64,000 nt of DNA from Diphasiastrum complanatum (lineage: Eukaryota > Streptophyta > Lycopodiopsida > Lycopodiales > Lycopodiaceae): assembly GCA_029204225.1 (NCBI GenBank), contig CM055113.1, positions 14,535,471-14,599,470 on the forward strand, in the 5' to 3' direction. A program made the translations under genes and the position numbers. The notes under the pieces were generated by a model. It was not told the origin of the DNA. It ran no database searches and saw only the letters and a list, made by a program, of their open reading frames with translations. Within the stretch, counting starts at the first letter, position 1. Each line of letters begins with the position of its first letter. Positions 36,685-49,133 of the stretch are shown piece after piece.

Positions 36685-37628
36685 ATTACAAACATCTATC
36701 AAACAATGAGAATACACAAATTCTTGCTTTTAAATTAATGCTAATGTTTATCTAATGTTGTTTGAAAATCAAAATAGTTTTTTCTCAAAACCCACATCAA
36801 ATGATTGATCACATAATTTGACAATCTATCAAGTTCCTTAAGAAGCCACATACAATAAACACATTAAGTCATTAAAAAGCATTTAATAAAACACAATGTA
36901 ATTGCAAAGCTTTTCTGTACACCAAAGTAAACCTCAAAAAAACAACATTTTGGGATTAATAACATACCTCATGTATGTGCTTTTGAATGCCCTTTCTTTT
37001 CAAAAAAACATACATAGTAATCAATAAAAAACAAGTCATTCACCATCCCTTTATTTCAAAAAATCATTTTTCTATTCTTCAAATTAATAATCAAAAATAA
37101 ATTATTAAACATCCAACTAACAATCATTTAATCAAGATTAAAATCTAATCAAGAATTACAAACATTTATCAAATAATGAGCATACACAATTTATTGCTTT
37201 TAAATTTATGCTAATGTTTATCTAATGTTGTTTTAAGATCAATATAGTTTTTTTCTCAAAGCCAACATCAAATGGAAGATCACATAATTTAACAATCTAT
37301 CCAGTTCTTTAAGAATCCACATACAATAAACATATTAAGTCATTAAAAAATATTCAATAAAATACAATGTAATTGCAAAGCTTTTCTATACACCAAAGTA
37401 AACCTCAAAAAAATAACATTTTGGGATTACTAACATACCTCATGTATTTGCTTTTCAATGTCCTTTCTTCTCAAAGAAACATACATACTAATCAATAAAA
37501 AACAAGTCATTTACCATCCTTTTATTTCAAAAAAATCATTTTTCAATTCTTCAAGTTAATTAATCAAAAGCAAATTGTTCAACATCCAACTAACAATTAT
37601 CCAATCAAGATTAAAATCTAATCAAGAA
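36685..37628. repeat. 470-bp tandem duplication, AT-rich
   Basis: ATTACAAACATCTATCAAA at 36685 and its near match at 37155 begin two long similar units, both ending with AAGATTAAAATCTAATCAAG. I estimate similarity at well over four fifths. Non-coding. Confidence 0.92.
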
Positions 37629-37977
37629 TCTAGTCTAATAGACACATTTATCACCTAATATAATTCTCTCAATGGTCATCGCCAGAAATTTGGTGGCATA
37701 GCACTACTACACATGGTAGAGCCACGTGCCCTTGCCCCACATTCCCCACAAAATTTGCCCCAATGAGCCATAAATGGGCCACATCTTATGTGCATGGCAA
37801 AATGTGTGGCCAAATGCCCATATTTGTAGTTGTTCTTAGTAGCTAAAAAATCATTATTTATTCTTTGACTATCAATATTGTTAAGATTGATTATTGAATT
37901 CATATTTCCTAGCCACATTTAGATGTCAACAATAAAAAAAATTTGTAAGCATGGAGGGTTTTTAGCCATAGCGGGCA
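37629..37977. other. Spacer
   Basis: A minus-strand ORF (37676-37918) lies on a moderately GC-rich patch and has no recognisable domain. Nothing else is seen. Confidence 0.3.
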
Positions 37978-38600
37978 TAGAAATATTTGGCAATGTCAAA
38001 TACCTTCAGTGACAACCAAGTGTATTAAAATTAAAATTAAATACCTTCACAACATAGATAAATACTCTATTTTCCATCAAACTCAATAAAATTAGGACTG
38101 CATGGATGTAGTTGTGGAAATATTTTTTTTGGGGAAAAGGGGGAGGAGAGATTATTGTGTTGAGACCCTTTTGCCATGTAATCTGATTTTGGCTTCTTTT
38201 TACAACTTTTGGGTCAAGCCCATGAATGTGACCTTTTAAAAAATTTACTAAAACTGTCAATGTTTTCAAATTTTGGTAATTATGAGGTGCAGTCAATTTA
38301 CAAAAAAAAAAACTAAAAGTTGACAATGCATTGTCAAAGTAATGTGCTTGTGTCCATTCTCATGACCTCTTATTTTTTACAACCTTTGGGTCAACCATAT
38401 GAATGGAAGGTATGCATTTTTAACAATTTATTGAAATCATTTATGTTTCAAAAAATTGCTAGTGATGCATCTAAAAAAAATTCTAAAAGATGATGATGCA
38501 TAATTGAAACAAAGTAGTGTATGTGTCCATTCTTGCTCCTTCTAGAACTTATCTTGATGTAAAGGAGCCCTTTGACGTGTGTTCTTGTAATATTTTCATT
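37978..38600 (+). repeat. Dispersed repeat family, long copy 3
   Basis: Begins with TTTGGCAATGTCAAATACC, then TGGATGTAGTTGTGG, a G-run, CCCTTTTGCCATGTAA and two tandem units of about 170-190 bases each starting with TTTTACAACxTTTGGGTCAA and ATGAATG. It closes with TTCATTTGTGGAAAG. Same architecture as 61.1-61.8 kb. No ORF of note. Confidence 0.8.
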
Positions 38601-38733
38601 TGTGGAAAGAGCAATCATGGCTTGAGTTCATAAAGGTTTCAAATTGAAGTGCTCCCATAAATTGTTCATGAATCATAAAATATGCCATCAAAAAGAGGTC
38701 ATATTCACATAGTAATAGATGGTCCCCACTGGG

Positions 38734-38738
<5 letters not shown>

Positions 38739-38794
<56 letters not shown>
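38739..38794. repeat. (GA)n microsatellite
   Basis: About 56 bases of GA. The flanks GGTCCCCAC...GGGTGG appear on both sides in partly mirrored form. Glu-Arg and Ser-Leu ORFs over it are artefacts. Confidence 0.97.
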
Positions 38795-38798
<4 letters not shown>

Positions 38799-38907
38799 GT
38801 GGTCCCCACACTTGGGGAGAGAGATGAGAGAAAGAGACAAGTCACGCCTGCCCACCACACAAGCACACACATCAAGAGAATTTGCTAAATTCATGTGTAT
38901 GTCTATA

Positions 38908-38941
38908 AATATATACATACATACATATATATATATATATT
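38908..38941. repeat. TATACATA/TA simple repeat
   Basis: Short run of ATACATAC grading into about nine TA units. Confidence 0.9.
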
Positions 38942-39024
38942 CATGCATGAATTGCTACTTAGAAAATTTGCTTGTGGCACTAAAAATGGCCTTGCCATAG
39001 ATTGCATGGCAAGGGTCTTGAAAG

Positions 39025-39720
39025 AAAAAAATTGTTGCATTGTGGCTGGTGGTTTGTGGTAGTTGCTTTTCTTGGTTTAGTAAGAAGCAAGGTACAATTG
39101 CTCTATCCACCACAGAAGCAGAGTATAAGGCAATGTGTAGTGCAGCACATGAAGCTATATGGTTGAGACAGATCTTGGAAGAAGTTGGCATGAAGCAGAA
39201 AATTCCCATGACATTACATAGCGATAGTCAGAGTGGCATTCAGGATCACTTTATACGTGAGAGGCTGTTGAGTCATGAAATTCATGTTGTTCATTGTAGC
39301 ACAGAAAAAAGACTAGGTGATATTTTCACTAAGCCACTTGTTGGAGAAAAGTTTGATAAGTTTAGATCAAAGCTTTATGTACTTAAAGTTTGTTGAATTT
39401 AAAGCTATGTATATGACTATATAAAAATTAGACTCTACTTTAAGGGAGAGAGTTAGAATTAAAGTAGAATCACTGTGCTACTGTACTGTGGGTCCTATCA
39501 ATTGATAAGGATCAGTTGGTGTCACCACGAGGCAAGTCGACGAGACACGCGTCCCGCCAACGGCAACCTAGGTCATGCATGGGTTGCCTGAGTGAACAAC
39601 TATATGTACAGTGTAATTTCAATTTGAGAAATATAGTTGCTATGTGAGCTTGTTGTGGAGAGTGTTTTCTGTTTGTGCTACTATGTAGCATGATTTGTGT
39701 TCTTGTTCGAAGCAAAATCT
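39025..39720 (+). mobile_element. Copia RNase H end plus probable 3' LTR
   Basis: RNase H C-terminal phrases (IALSTTEAEYKAM, HSDSQSGI, DIFTKPL) run to 39396. A purine tract (AAGGGAGAGAG, about 39441-39451) precedes a block of about 270 bases (39452-39720) that is likely the 3' LTR. Only this end of the element is present, and the coding part is short but mostly open. Confidence 0.8.
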
Positions 39721-39723
39721 AAG

Positions 39724-42700
39724 TCTATACACCTTACAATACCCAAAAATATGTTCACCTTGGTGACAATAGCACACAAGCTATTAAAGGTGAAGGCACT
39801 ATAAAATTAAACTTTGCTAATGATCAGTCTAAGCTACTCTTTGGAGTCCTTTATGTACCAAATTTATCTACGAATCTGCTCTTTGTAAGTAGAATCACAG
39901 ATCTAGGACATAGAGTAGAATTTGAATGTGATCAGTGTAAAGTGGTTGATAGGACATGCAAGATCCTAGCACTCGGAAAGAGACATGATACTTGTACAAA
40001 TTAAGTCATTGCTTTTCTGCCTCTAGTCAGGCTCTGAGTACTTCTATTCATTCAAATAAAGGTTTACTTTGGCATTATAGACTTGGTCATTTAAATCATG
40101 CTATTGTACAACGAATGTCTAGAAATCTATTATTCTTGATCTCGACTATCCTCGCGAAAAAATCGAGTTAGTTGTCTATCAAGACTGTCTAGTTGGTAAA
40201 TAGACTAGGAAACCATTTAAATAAAGCCATCAGCATATTGCTAGAGGATTGCTAGAGATATCTGTGGCATGATGAAAAATCGTTTGCTGAAGGATGCCAA
40301 GTATTTTATAACCTTTATTGATGAATTTTCCAGAAGGACCATGGTGTATTTTATAAAGAAGAAATCAGAAGCCTTCAACTGCTTCAAAATCTTCAAGGAG
40401 CATGCATAGAAGGAGGCTGGAATTACAATCAAGGCCCTCAGGTCAGACAATGGTGGAGAATATATCTCTATCGAGTTTAAGGAGTACTGCCAAAGCCAAG
40501 GCATTGAGCAGCAATTCATCACTCCTTACAATCCTCAGTCTAATGGCTTAGCCGAGAGGAAGAATCGTACCCAGGTTGAATATGCCAAATGTATGCTATT
40601 GCATGCATCGTTGCCCAAGAGATTCTGGGCTGAAGCTATCTCCACTGCAGCTTACATCCAGAGCAAATGTTCGACCAAGGCCCTCTTAGGCAAGACACCC
40701 CACGAGGTGTGGACAGGCTCTAAGCCTTCTTTGAAAAACCTAATGGTGTTTGGCTGCATTGCCTACGCGTAGATCCCAAAAGACACGAGGAAGAAATTGG
40801 ACTTCCAAGGTCTCAAGACCATCCTGATCGGATATACTTCATCTGATAATACTTATAAGTTGTATGATCCTAATACCCAGCAAATCTTGTATAGCTCGGA
40901 TACAGTCTTTATCGAAGATCAGTTCATCGACCTCAAAGGAAAGGATATTGCTCAAGAAGAACCCTCATCACTTGTCGTTGACATGACAGTCCGAGCTTCT
41001 GCTTAGGCGTGTCTATTGTCGACCCACTTCAAGACAGCGAATCAGACGAAGATAGTGCTGCTATCCAACAACAAGTCCCAAGAGTGGTTCCTCAGTCGAA
41101 TCCTCCTAGAATATCAAGCCGAGTGCGCACGCAGCCCACGAGGTATACACCAGAGTCTGTCTATCTCTTGATACAGGAACTGACGACAGTCAAAGAGGCA
41201 CTCAGCCAACCAAACTCTGATCTCTTGAGAGAAGCTATGGACAGAGAGTATCCCTCTCTGATCAAGAATCAGACATGGTCATTAGTCGAAGCTCCTATTG
41301 GCTATAATATCATTGATTGCAAATGGATCTTTAAGATCAAATACAATGCCAACGGAGCAATTGGTCGAAGGAAGGCAAGACTAGTAGCACGAGGATTCAC
41401 CCAAATTTCCAATGTCGACTACAGTGAGACTTTCAGTCCAATAGTCAAACATTCGTCGATCCGAATGCTCCTGTCTCATGCTGCAGCTGCCGACCTCGAA
41501 GTGCATCAACTTGATGTACAAACAGTCTATCTGAATGGAGTTATACAAGAAGGTATCTACATGATCCAGCCCGAAGGATACATTTTGTAAGGTATAAAGA
41601 ATCATGTCTGTAAACTCCACAAAGAATTGTACGGCTTGAAATAGTCTGCCAGAGCTTGGTTTCAAAGGATCAACACATTCCTCATTGAACAAAAATTTAA
41701 ACCAAGCACTGCTGATTGCAACGTCTATTCCAAGTCAGTGCAGCAATCCTTCATTATCATCACCTTATACATGGATGATACGTTGCTCTTCAGCAACAAT
41801 ACCAATATGGTCAAGGATTCGAAATAGATGTTGTTTTCAGAGTTCGACATGACTGATTTGGACGAAGCTCACTTTTGTCTGGGAATTCAGATCCACAGAG
41901 ACAGAGCAAACCGACTGATTTACATCACTCAACAAAGGTATCCTCACAATGTTCTTAACAGATAAAATTTGATGAATTGTAAATTAGCTCACTCACCAAT
42001 GGATCCAGGCCTGCATCTGTCAAAGGACCAATGTCCCCAGACCAAGCAAGAAGAGGAGCAAATGAGAGAGTATCCTTATCGATCGATACTTGGATCTCTC
42101 ATGTATGCATGGTCTATACAAGACCAGATATCTCTTTTGTTGTAAGCTCACTCATGGCTAATCCTGGAATTACCCATTGGAAGGCTTTCATACGAGTCAT
42201 GAGATATATTCGAGCTACCATGGACCAGTGCATCTGCTATGGAGATGTCAGCAACGACAATCTTTATCAGCTCAGTGGTTATTGTGATGCAAGCTGGAGA
42301 GGAGATGTAGACAATCGTAAATCCACATCTGGATTTACATTCTTCTTCAACGGTGGACCTATCTCATGGAACAGTCGTAAGCGAACTTTTATTGCACTTT
42401 CTTCTACAAAAGTAGAATATTTTGGTGTTTCTCAATCTATCAAGGCAGCGTTTTGGTTGAGAAATTTTTTGTCAGATGTTAATCTGAATCAGTACAGCCC
42501 TACAATTTTATTTTGTGATAATCAGAGTTCTATTGCCTTATTGGCCAACCCTAGATTTCACTCTAGGAATAAGCACATTGAAATTAGATATCACTACATC
42601 AGGGGCAAAGTTCTCAACAAGGAAGTAAGCTTAACGTACTGCAGAACGCAGGACATGGTTGCAGACATATTCATGAAAGCACTCAGAATGCTTTCTTTGA

Positions 42701-42760
42701 TGTTTGTACAAATTTATTGAAGCAAGACATGCCTGGCTGTGAACTGTGAAATATCTGCGT
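39724..42760 (+). mobile_element. Ty1/copia fossil (family B), pol region
   Basis: Gag-pre-integrase/protease-side segment (about 39730-40250), equivalent to one unit of the 20.6-22.3 kb triplication, then integrase (about 40260-40800, with RSDNGGEYIS and PYNPQSNG), its C-terminal region (40780-41000), RT (about 41180-41960, KWIFKIKYNANG, RLLFS- and MDD-type boxes) and RNase H (about 42250-42700, CDASWRGD and NKHIEIRYHYIRG). No LTR is recognised at either end; the right end fades into the BAHD 2 promoter region. Broken, several breaks. Confidence 0.88.
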
Positions 42761-43054
42761 AAATTGTATGCCAGAAAATGATTCAATTCAACCTCATCAA
42801 GTAATTATCAGGAGATTTCAACAAGTTTGTTGGACTCTAATCCAGCGTAGGCAATCTGGGCATAGAGTCGTAGTAAGCAATTTCTGGAGTGCATTTTTAT
42901 TTTAGGCAGGTAACATGCACATTACAAAAAACCCATACTAACAATTTCGTATTGCTACTAGGCTGATTTTGCAACAACACAAGTTCTGATCTCCAAGGGA
43001 ACATAACGACGGTCAATTAAGGATCTGTATTTCGTTCAAAGAGCCATCTCAGAT
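42761..43054 (+). promoter_or_regulatory. BAHD 2 upstream region
   Basis: About 290 bases between the copia fossil and the BAHD 2 start. The last 40 bases retain the words ACGGTCAAT and CCATCTCAGAT that in BAHD 1 are translated before Met-11, so this is ancestral leader or N-terminal sequence. No clear TATA box was assigned. Confidence 0.4.
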
Positions 43055-44533
43055 ATGCATGTAGCCCAAGCGAAAGCTGTTCGAGTACAAGATGCAGTTT
43101 TGATCGCACCAACCCACGTACAGGAATCATACGTCCACTCACTATCCAATTTGGATCAACTAAATGCTTTCATTCCATTATACTTTCCTATTCTTTACTT
43201 CTTTCGCTCTGGGGTAGAGTCTCCTTCTTCTGCAACTAAGCTGGTTACAAGTCTCAAACAAGCTTTGGCAGATGCTTTGGAGCTCTATCCTGTATTAGCA
43301 GGAAGGTTGAGAAAGGGCAAGGGGGGACGCCTGGAGATCGAAGTGAACGGGGCAGGCGTTGAGTTTTCAGTAGCTACAACAGAAGCCAGACTAGACGCAT
43401 GGAAAGATCTCCGCCTTTGCCCTATGGGTTCGCAGCTGGTTCCAAATAAGAGTTTCATTTCTGAAGAGATGCTGATTGGCGCTCCTCTCGCGTGCGTGCA
43501 GGTCACAACATTTCAATGCGGCGGGTTTGCAATCTGCATTAGCTTTTTGCATGGAGTGGGTGATATGCAAGCAATCTCAGAATTCGTAGAGGCGTGGGCA
43601 AGGACATGCATTAACAAAAGCCACACCCCGCCTCTCATCCCTCCTTGCCTCGACACCGCCGCCCTGCTCCGGCCTAGAGATCCCCCAACAACAAGTGTAT
43701 CCATCGATGCACTAGTGCATATATGTGGAGATCAGCATCCTGAAAACACAGGAGACGAAGAAGCGAGCCCCAATAGTCTGGAGGCTGGGATCGTCACCTC
43801 TGCTGGGTTGCTGCGGATGGGGGATGCAAAGGTTACCGAGGCAGTTCACGAGGTAGAAAGGGGACCCTTTTCATATAGTCGCTCCAGCTCATTTGAGGCA
43901 GTGGCAGGGCTGCTGTGGGTTGCAATTACCCGCGCCAGGGATCTGCCTCCAGACTCCTACACCCGCTTTGCATTTCCAGTGAACATGCGTCGAAGGTGGT
44001 GCCCTCCGCTTCCGCCACGCTTCTTCGGCAACGCCTCGATACCTGCCATGGCCGTAGCTCGAAGTGGCGACCTGGTGGAGCGCCACTTCTCCTACGCAGC
44101 AAGGCTGGTGCATGAGAGCATTGTTGCTATCGATGCTGAGTATGGGCAAACAGCAGTGGATTGGCTGGAGCTGCAGCTCCAACAGCATGGCAGGGTAAGC
44201 ATGGGGAGTTTGATGATGAATGACGGAGATATCCACGCCAGTGTAGTGACAGGCTTACCCCTGTATGAGCTCGATTTCGGGTGGGGGCGAACTATTCACG
44301 TCTGCCTTCCCGTTCATGTCTCTATTCCCTTGGGCGCTTTTGATGATGAGGGTAGAATGCAGGTGCTGCCAGCCCCAAGTGGTGGCCGCACTCGAGACTT
44401 TCTCATATGCTTGACACTCCAACACATGAATAGGCTTATTGGAGATCTTTTTTTCTCTCATTATTTACGTGGAGAGGATCAAGTTGTTCACGAGATTGGT
44501 TCCAATCTCTTCCAAGAGTATAAGTATGATTAA
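43055..44533 (+). CDS. BAHD-family acyl-CoA-dependent acyltransferase 2
   Basis: A 492-residue single-exon ORF, clearly paralogous to BAHD 1 (roughly four fifths identical by eye). It has the HXXXD motif as HGVGD (about residues 166-170), DFGWG at about 407-411, SNLDQLNA near residue 31 and YPVLAGRLR near 78. The role expected from the family is cytosolic transfer of an acyl group from acyl-CoA to a small hydroxylated or aminated acceptor. The start is the Met corresponding to BAHD 1 Met-11: the upstream in-frame sequence has a stop and the BAHD 1 first ATG is ACG here. The extra loop (about 215-260) and the C-terminus differ most from BAHD 1. The last ten residues (SNLFQEYKYD end) are unlike the ICPPKSSKV end of BAHD 1. 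It appears intact; acceptor unknown. Confidence 0.93.
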   Translation: MHVAQAKAVRVQDAVLIAPTHVQESYVHSLSNLDQLNAFIPLYFPILYFFRSGVESPSSATKLVTSLKQALADALELYPVLAGRLRKGKGGRLEIEVNGAGVEFSVATTEARLDAWKDLRLCPMGSQLVPNKSFISEEMLIGAPLACVQVTTFQCGGFAICISFLHGVGDMQAISEFVEAWARTCINKSHTPPLIPPCLDTAALLRPRDPPTTSVSIDALVHICGDQHPENTGDEEASPNSLEAGIVTSAGLLRMGDAKVTEAVHEVERGPFSYSRSSSFEAVAGLLWVAITRARDLPPDSYTRFAFPVNMRRRWCPPLPPRFFGNASIPAMAVARSGDLVERHFSYAARLVHESIVAIDAEYGQTAVDWLELQLQQHGRVSMGSLMMNDGDIHASVVTGLPLYELDFGWGRTIHVCLPVHVSIPLGAFDDEGRMQVLPAPSGGRTRDFLICLTLQHMNRLIGDLFFSHYLRGEDQVVHEIGSNLFQEYKYD

Positions 44534-45170
44534 TGGTAAGGAAGATCTAAGAGCTTTTTCCTCCAAGCAAGAAAAGGAGTTGATAATGGTGAGTATTTAA
44601 CTTGGTGACCTCCACTTACATCTCCTAGATGTTATAAGGGAGTGGGCAGGCTTAGTTTTACGCACTGGCCCTCAATTGCTTGCTATGCAAATATTGGCAA
44701 CACAATAAACACTATAGATGTGCCTGGATGAGAAGCATAATAGCTTATCCCTATTATATCCTCTCCATCATGTGTTAAATTATATGCTCATTAGGATTTC
44801 TTTTTAAACAAGTGCTTGGTGACACACATGATCTTGCCTTGACAATAGAAGGATTTCATGAAAATGTTGGAGACTATTTTGCACAAAAAATAAAAGCATA
44901 AGAACATATTAAATGAAAGAAAATACAAAAAGCCTTGGTAGAATATTGCTAGAAACATCATATTGGTAGAAAAATACAAATCTACACAAAATTTGAGACT
45001 TTTCAAATTTATAATATTTTAGTTTTAGCCAGAAGACATTCATACATTAGGCACCATGCAATTACAAACTCAAAATAAGGATATAATATTGTCGATGATC
45101 TACAAAGGCATAATTTTCCATGGCTCCAATTGTTGTTGAAATATAAGGTTTGAAATAAAAGAGTTAATAT
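44534..45170 (+). repeat. BAHD 3' flank, copy 4 (attached to BAHD gene 2)
   Basis: Diverged match to 11489-11850 and to the flank of BAHD 1: shared words include GGAAGATCTA, GGGAGTGGG, CCTCAATTGCTTGCT, AATATTGGCAA, AAAGGCATAA and GGCTCCAA followed by ATAAGGTTTG. Similarity breaks off near 45170 and appears to resume near 47520. Confidence 0.7.
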
Positions 45171-46020
45171 ATGACTATTGATATGTTGGTGAGCACATGC
45201 AATTTATCCATGTATAGATCTTAGAATATGACAAGTTACATCTATAAATCTTTATTTAATTTTTCAAACTCATCTCTTTCATGAAAAATCATTCTCAAAT
45301 TTCATACAAAATTTAAACAAATGAAGATAACGTATGAAATGTCCAAAAGTTTATATGTTCGTGAAATAGCCTACTAGTTATTCTTATAGGAAACAATGTT
45401 GATATGAAGTAATAAGTGATATGATTTTTATAGCTGTGAATTTATGTGATAGGCAACCATACACACAATACATGCATGCCAAACTCTTATGATATCTCAT
45501 ATTACAAATAATAGATATTGATCATGTGTTTAGAATAAAGCATGCTTAAAATCACATGTTCCATACAAATACGATTTGTTATTATACATAATGCATTCTA
45601 TACACTACAAAACTATGAGAGAATCTATAATGCAGATTTTGTTGAGAGTAAAATAACGAATCAACTATAGTACTCTATTTGTTTGCACCATAGACAATCC
45701 AATAAATAAATTAGATCACACATTACATACGAAATTGGATGTAGTCAAAAGCCAAGCCAGCCATATGCTGAAATGGCAAGTGGGTTGTGGATTGGAAAGA
45801 GTTCGTTAGTAGATTAATGCAAGCTTTGTGAAATATTTTCATTCTAGAGCATGTGCATGCTTTACATGCGTTGAAATTTTTGCACCGTCATGTATTGAGC
45901 TCCATCTCCATGTCCAAATCCACTCATGTATATTGTTATGCTAAATAAATTATTAACATATTTATTGTACCTTCATGCATTGTTTTGTTGCTGATATCTA
46001 TGTCTTTTTATTGATTACAT
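45171..46020. other. AT-rich spacer
   Basis: No gene, RNA or element end is recognised. It lies inside the interruption of the BAHD 2 flank. Confidence 0.35.
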
Positions 46021-46165
46021 TCCAGAACGAAGCACATTGATGTGGAACATCATTTTGTGCGAGAAAGATTAGCAAATAAAAAATTGATTCAATGTTTTGT
46101 CCTTCTGAAGAACATCTAGCAAATATATGTACTATACCCCTCACAATAGTAGAACATCTTTTGCT
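46021..46165 (+). mobile_element. Scrap of copia RNase H
   Basis: A short run reading RTKHIDVEHHFVRERLANKK matches the conserved tail of copia RNase H. No other element part adjoins it. Old and broken. Confidence 0.6.
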
Positions 46166-46199
46166 ATGCATAAAATTGTACCTCACCTCCCATTTTGTT

Positions 46200-46882
46200 G
46201 AGTGCTAATATTTGATAGTGACATAAAACAACAAATTGATTAGTTAGTTAGTTAAACAAAGTACACCTTGAAAACTAGGAAGAACATAGAAAAAGTGTTG
46301 TTCAAGTCCAAGCAAACTTTTTTAGACGGTATTTCATTCCAAGCAGATTTTGTTTCATTCCTTGGTACCCCATACCAAGACATATTTCTAGCTCGATCAT
46401 CAGACTTTACCTCTTTTGAGCCTATACTTGTCTTTTGGCTCAAAACAAGACGTTAAAGCTGAAAAAAAACTCAAAAAGGGGCCTTCAAACCCCCTGCATC
46501 TGTCCGTATTGCTTGCTCAAACCCATATGGGCTTTTCAAAGGCCTCAGCAATGGAATTGATCTCACTCCAGAATTTTGCAATTCTGAGAAAAAGCATTTG
46601 AAGCAACACGACGGATCGTATGGGCACAACTCTGGAGTAACAAGATACTTTGGATGCCTAGTTAATGGTGCCTTATACAGACCAAAAACTTATAAAACTC
46701 ATATCTGCACTATTCACCAAACCACGGACTGCAATATACCACATGTCTTGCCGAAGCTGATAGTTTTGCTCATCCTTCTATTTAATCCAAGTATTATAGA
46801 AACATCATTACCAGAAGAGGGCTCAGTATTTTCCATACAATCAACTGGGCAAAAACTCTTTAGAACTATTCCTACACCTGCT
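46200..46882. other. Unrecognised spacer with coding-like tone
   Basis: Several overlapping plus-strand ORFs of 60-110 codons, one at 46598-46927, contain no domain I recognise. A phrase near 46756 (GCTGATAGTTTTGCTCATCC) is a diverged copy of words at 46922 and 47227. Confidence 0.3.
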
Positions 46883-48540
46883 TCCACACCAAGCACTCCA
46901 TTATTTCATGAATTTTTCCAATGCTGATATTTTTGCTCATCTACTCGTTTCATCCAAGAAACGTAAGATTAGAATTATCACCATGATATTGGCAAGTGCG
47001 CCATTTAGAGAGACAACTTTACAGAAAAGATTGCAAGCATCTTCTGATACTAGGCAAGTGAATTCATCTATTTCTCTAATAGATGCTTTCAGACGATTGT
47101 AAAAAAGTCGATTGCAAGCATCCTTTGATAATAAGCAAGTGAATCTATCAATTTATGTACAGATAAAGAACAACAGTTGTATGTAGCAACTGCCTAAAAT
47201 AACAATATGATAGAAATCAACCACCGAGTTGATATTTCTGCTCATTCGTCTGTGTGATCCAAGAAAACTAAATTTGAGATTCTCACTTCAATAATCGCAA
47301 GCACCATGCTATTGAATGAGAAATTATTCAGAGTAGACAATTATTATACAGAAACCAATTCCCAAGTATTCTTTGATAATAAACATGCGATTCATGAATA
47401 TACCTATTTCTCTAATAGATCAGAAACAAACGTTGTCTGCAGCATTTGCTAAAACAAAAATAATGACAAAAATAATGAAAGGTGAACAAAAATTTCTCCT
47501 TTCAAAGAATTTAAAATGGGTATTAGCTAGCCTTATAATGAAACATGCAATGTGACTAGAGTATGATCATTTAGATTATCATGTTTGGTTTTTTAATAAT
47601 GATTTAGTGTTGAGATTGGATAATGAGGTGAGATTGCATACATGTATGCCATGATAAGAATATGTGACTTTCATTTTGACATTGTTCGCAATCATAATAT
47701 CATTTCATGTTATACAGGTGAGTCAATCTTAGGTAAATGGCTGATGTGGTATATATGCTTTTATATTTTTTGATCCTAGTTAGGCCAGTATACATTCTCA
47801 ACCATGTCTTGAAACATTTGTGATATTGTTGTAACTTTATTCAGAATAGATCAACCAATTTGAAATTCTTTCATGACTATCATGTATTGGAATTCATGTT
47901 TGATCAATTTTAGTATTATTTTTTACATGTATAGGTGACGTTGATGATTTTTTTTAATCTAATCCATGATTTTCAATTTGTACCCATATAGTATCTTTTG
48001 CATCAAACATAGCTTTACTTACAAAAATGGCATTTGCTGCATTATCAATTGCATCTTTGATATCTATTTGTTGGGTATAGTTCTACTACATTGCCTGTTT
48101 TCCAAAATTGTATATAAATTTATTGTTTCCATCATTTATGATGTTGCCAATGTTATTTTTAATATTGGTAATGTGGGACTACAAGCATAAATATGAATGT
48201 CAATTGCTTCTAAACATTACTTTATAGTTGTAACGATGTCGTAAGCTTGTTCGATTGTATTGTTTTATATTTTTGTTTGCATAAAATAAGTGTGGTAAGG
48301 TCAACACAAGTATTGCATTTTTAAGAAAAATAAAAAATTATAATGTTCTAAAATTTTAAAATTCACTTAATTTAATAGTTATTTTTCACAATAACAATGA
48401 TAATAACTAACGTTTATTTTTTTTTGACAAACTAAAACTAAAATTTAAAAAATATCTTGCAACACAGTCTAAATTTTAAATTTTTGCAAAATGTAGTATC
48501 TTACAAATTATTATTTTTATTCTATTTCAAGGTTCAAAAT
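46883..48540 (+). repeat. Segmental duplication, copy 1
   Basis: Near-identical to 62722-64000 except that about 400 bases (about 47045-47445) are missing from the other copy. Its part from about 47520 on is also a diverged BAHD 3' flank (ATGCAATGTxAC, GATCTAGTGTTGAG, TCATTTCATGTTATACAGGT). Contains diverged tandem units at about 46922-47090 and 47227-47424. Confidence 0.93.
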
Positions 48541-49050
48541 TTACAAGAATTTTAAACTAGAATCGAAGGCCAGCCTCATAGACTCGTCATTTGTGTGTAT
48601 TTTCTATAATGTTTATTAAAGACTTCAACTTTGTAATGTCCTATAATGCATTGGACATGTATTTTGTTCTTGAAACTTCATCCAATTTTTAAATGATAGA
48701 ACTTGCAAGGAATATATAACATCATTGCAATGTTTCATGTCTTGGTGACTATAATAATTGGAAATCATTGAATCATAAATGATAAATGAAAACATATTTT
48801 AACTGTTTATAGTTGACAACTAACTTTATTATATTTATATATAATGACATCTTTACAAGTACCAATATTTTTTGGAATTGCCTGGGTTTTTTTTTAATAT
48901 GTTATAACCATTTGAGCCACATGAAGCGAATAGATCTATATAGATTCTAAATTATTTGCAATTTTTTTGTCACAAGTAGTACACATTGTAGATATAATAC
49001 AATTATTTTTAAAAGGAGCATATAGAGATGCATCTACCAACATTTTTGAA
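48541..49050. other. AT-rich spacer
   Basis: No feature is supported. Confidence 0.4.
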
Positions 49051-49133
49051 GGAGGGTTTTCACAGTGTTGGTGATATCTTTTTGTCAGTGATGTTGTTTG
49101 TCCAATGTAAACTTTTTTGTTTTCTGATGCATT

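Noticed and set aside
43889-44236. Antisense ORF of 115 codons inside BAHD gene 2
   Set aside because: It is a shadow of the sense gene; the sense frame holds all family motifs. The same holds for antisense ORFs over BAHD gene 1.
46598-46927. Plus-strand ORF of 109 codons
   Set aside because: Its 3' end lies in the duplicated segment, but the frame is not kept in the copy at 62.7 kb and no domain is seen.
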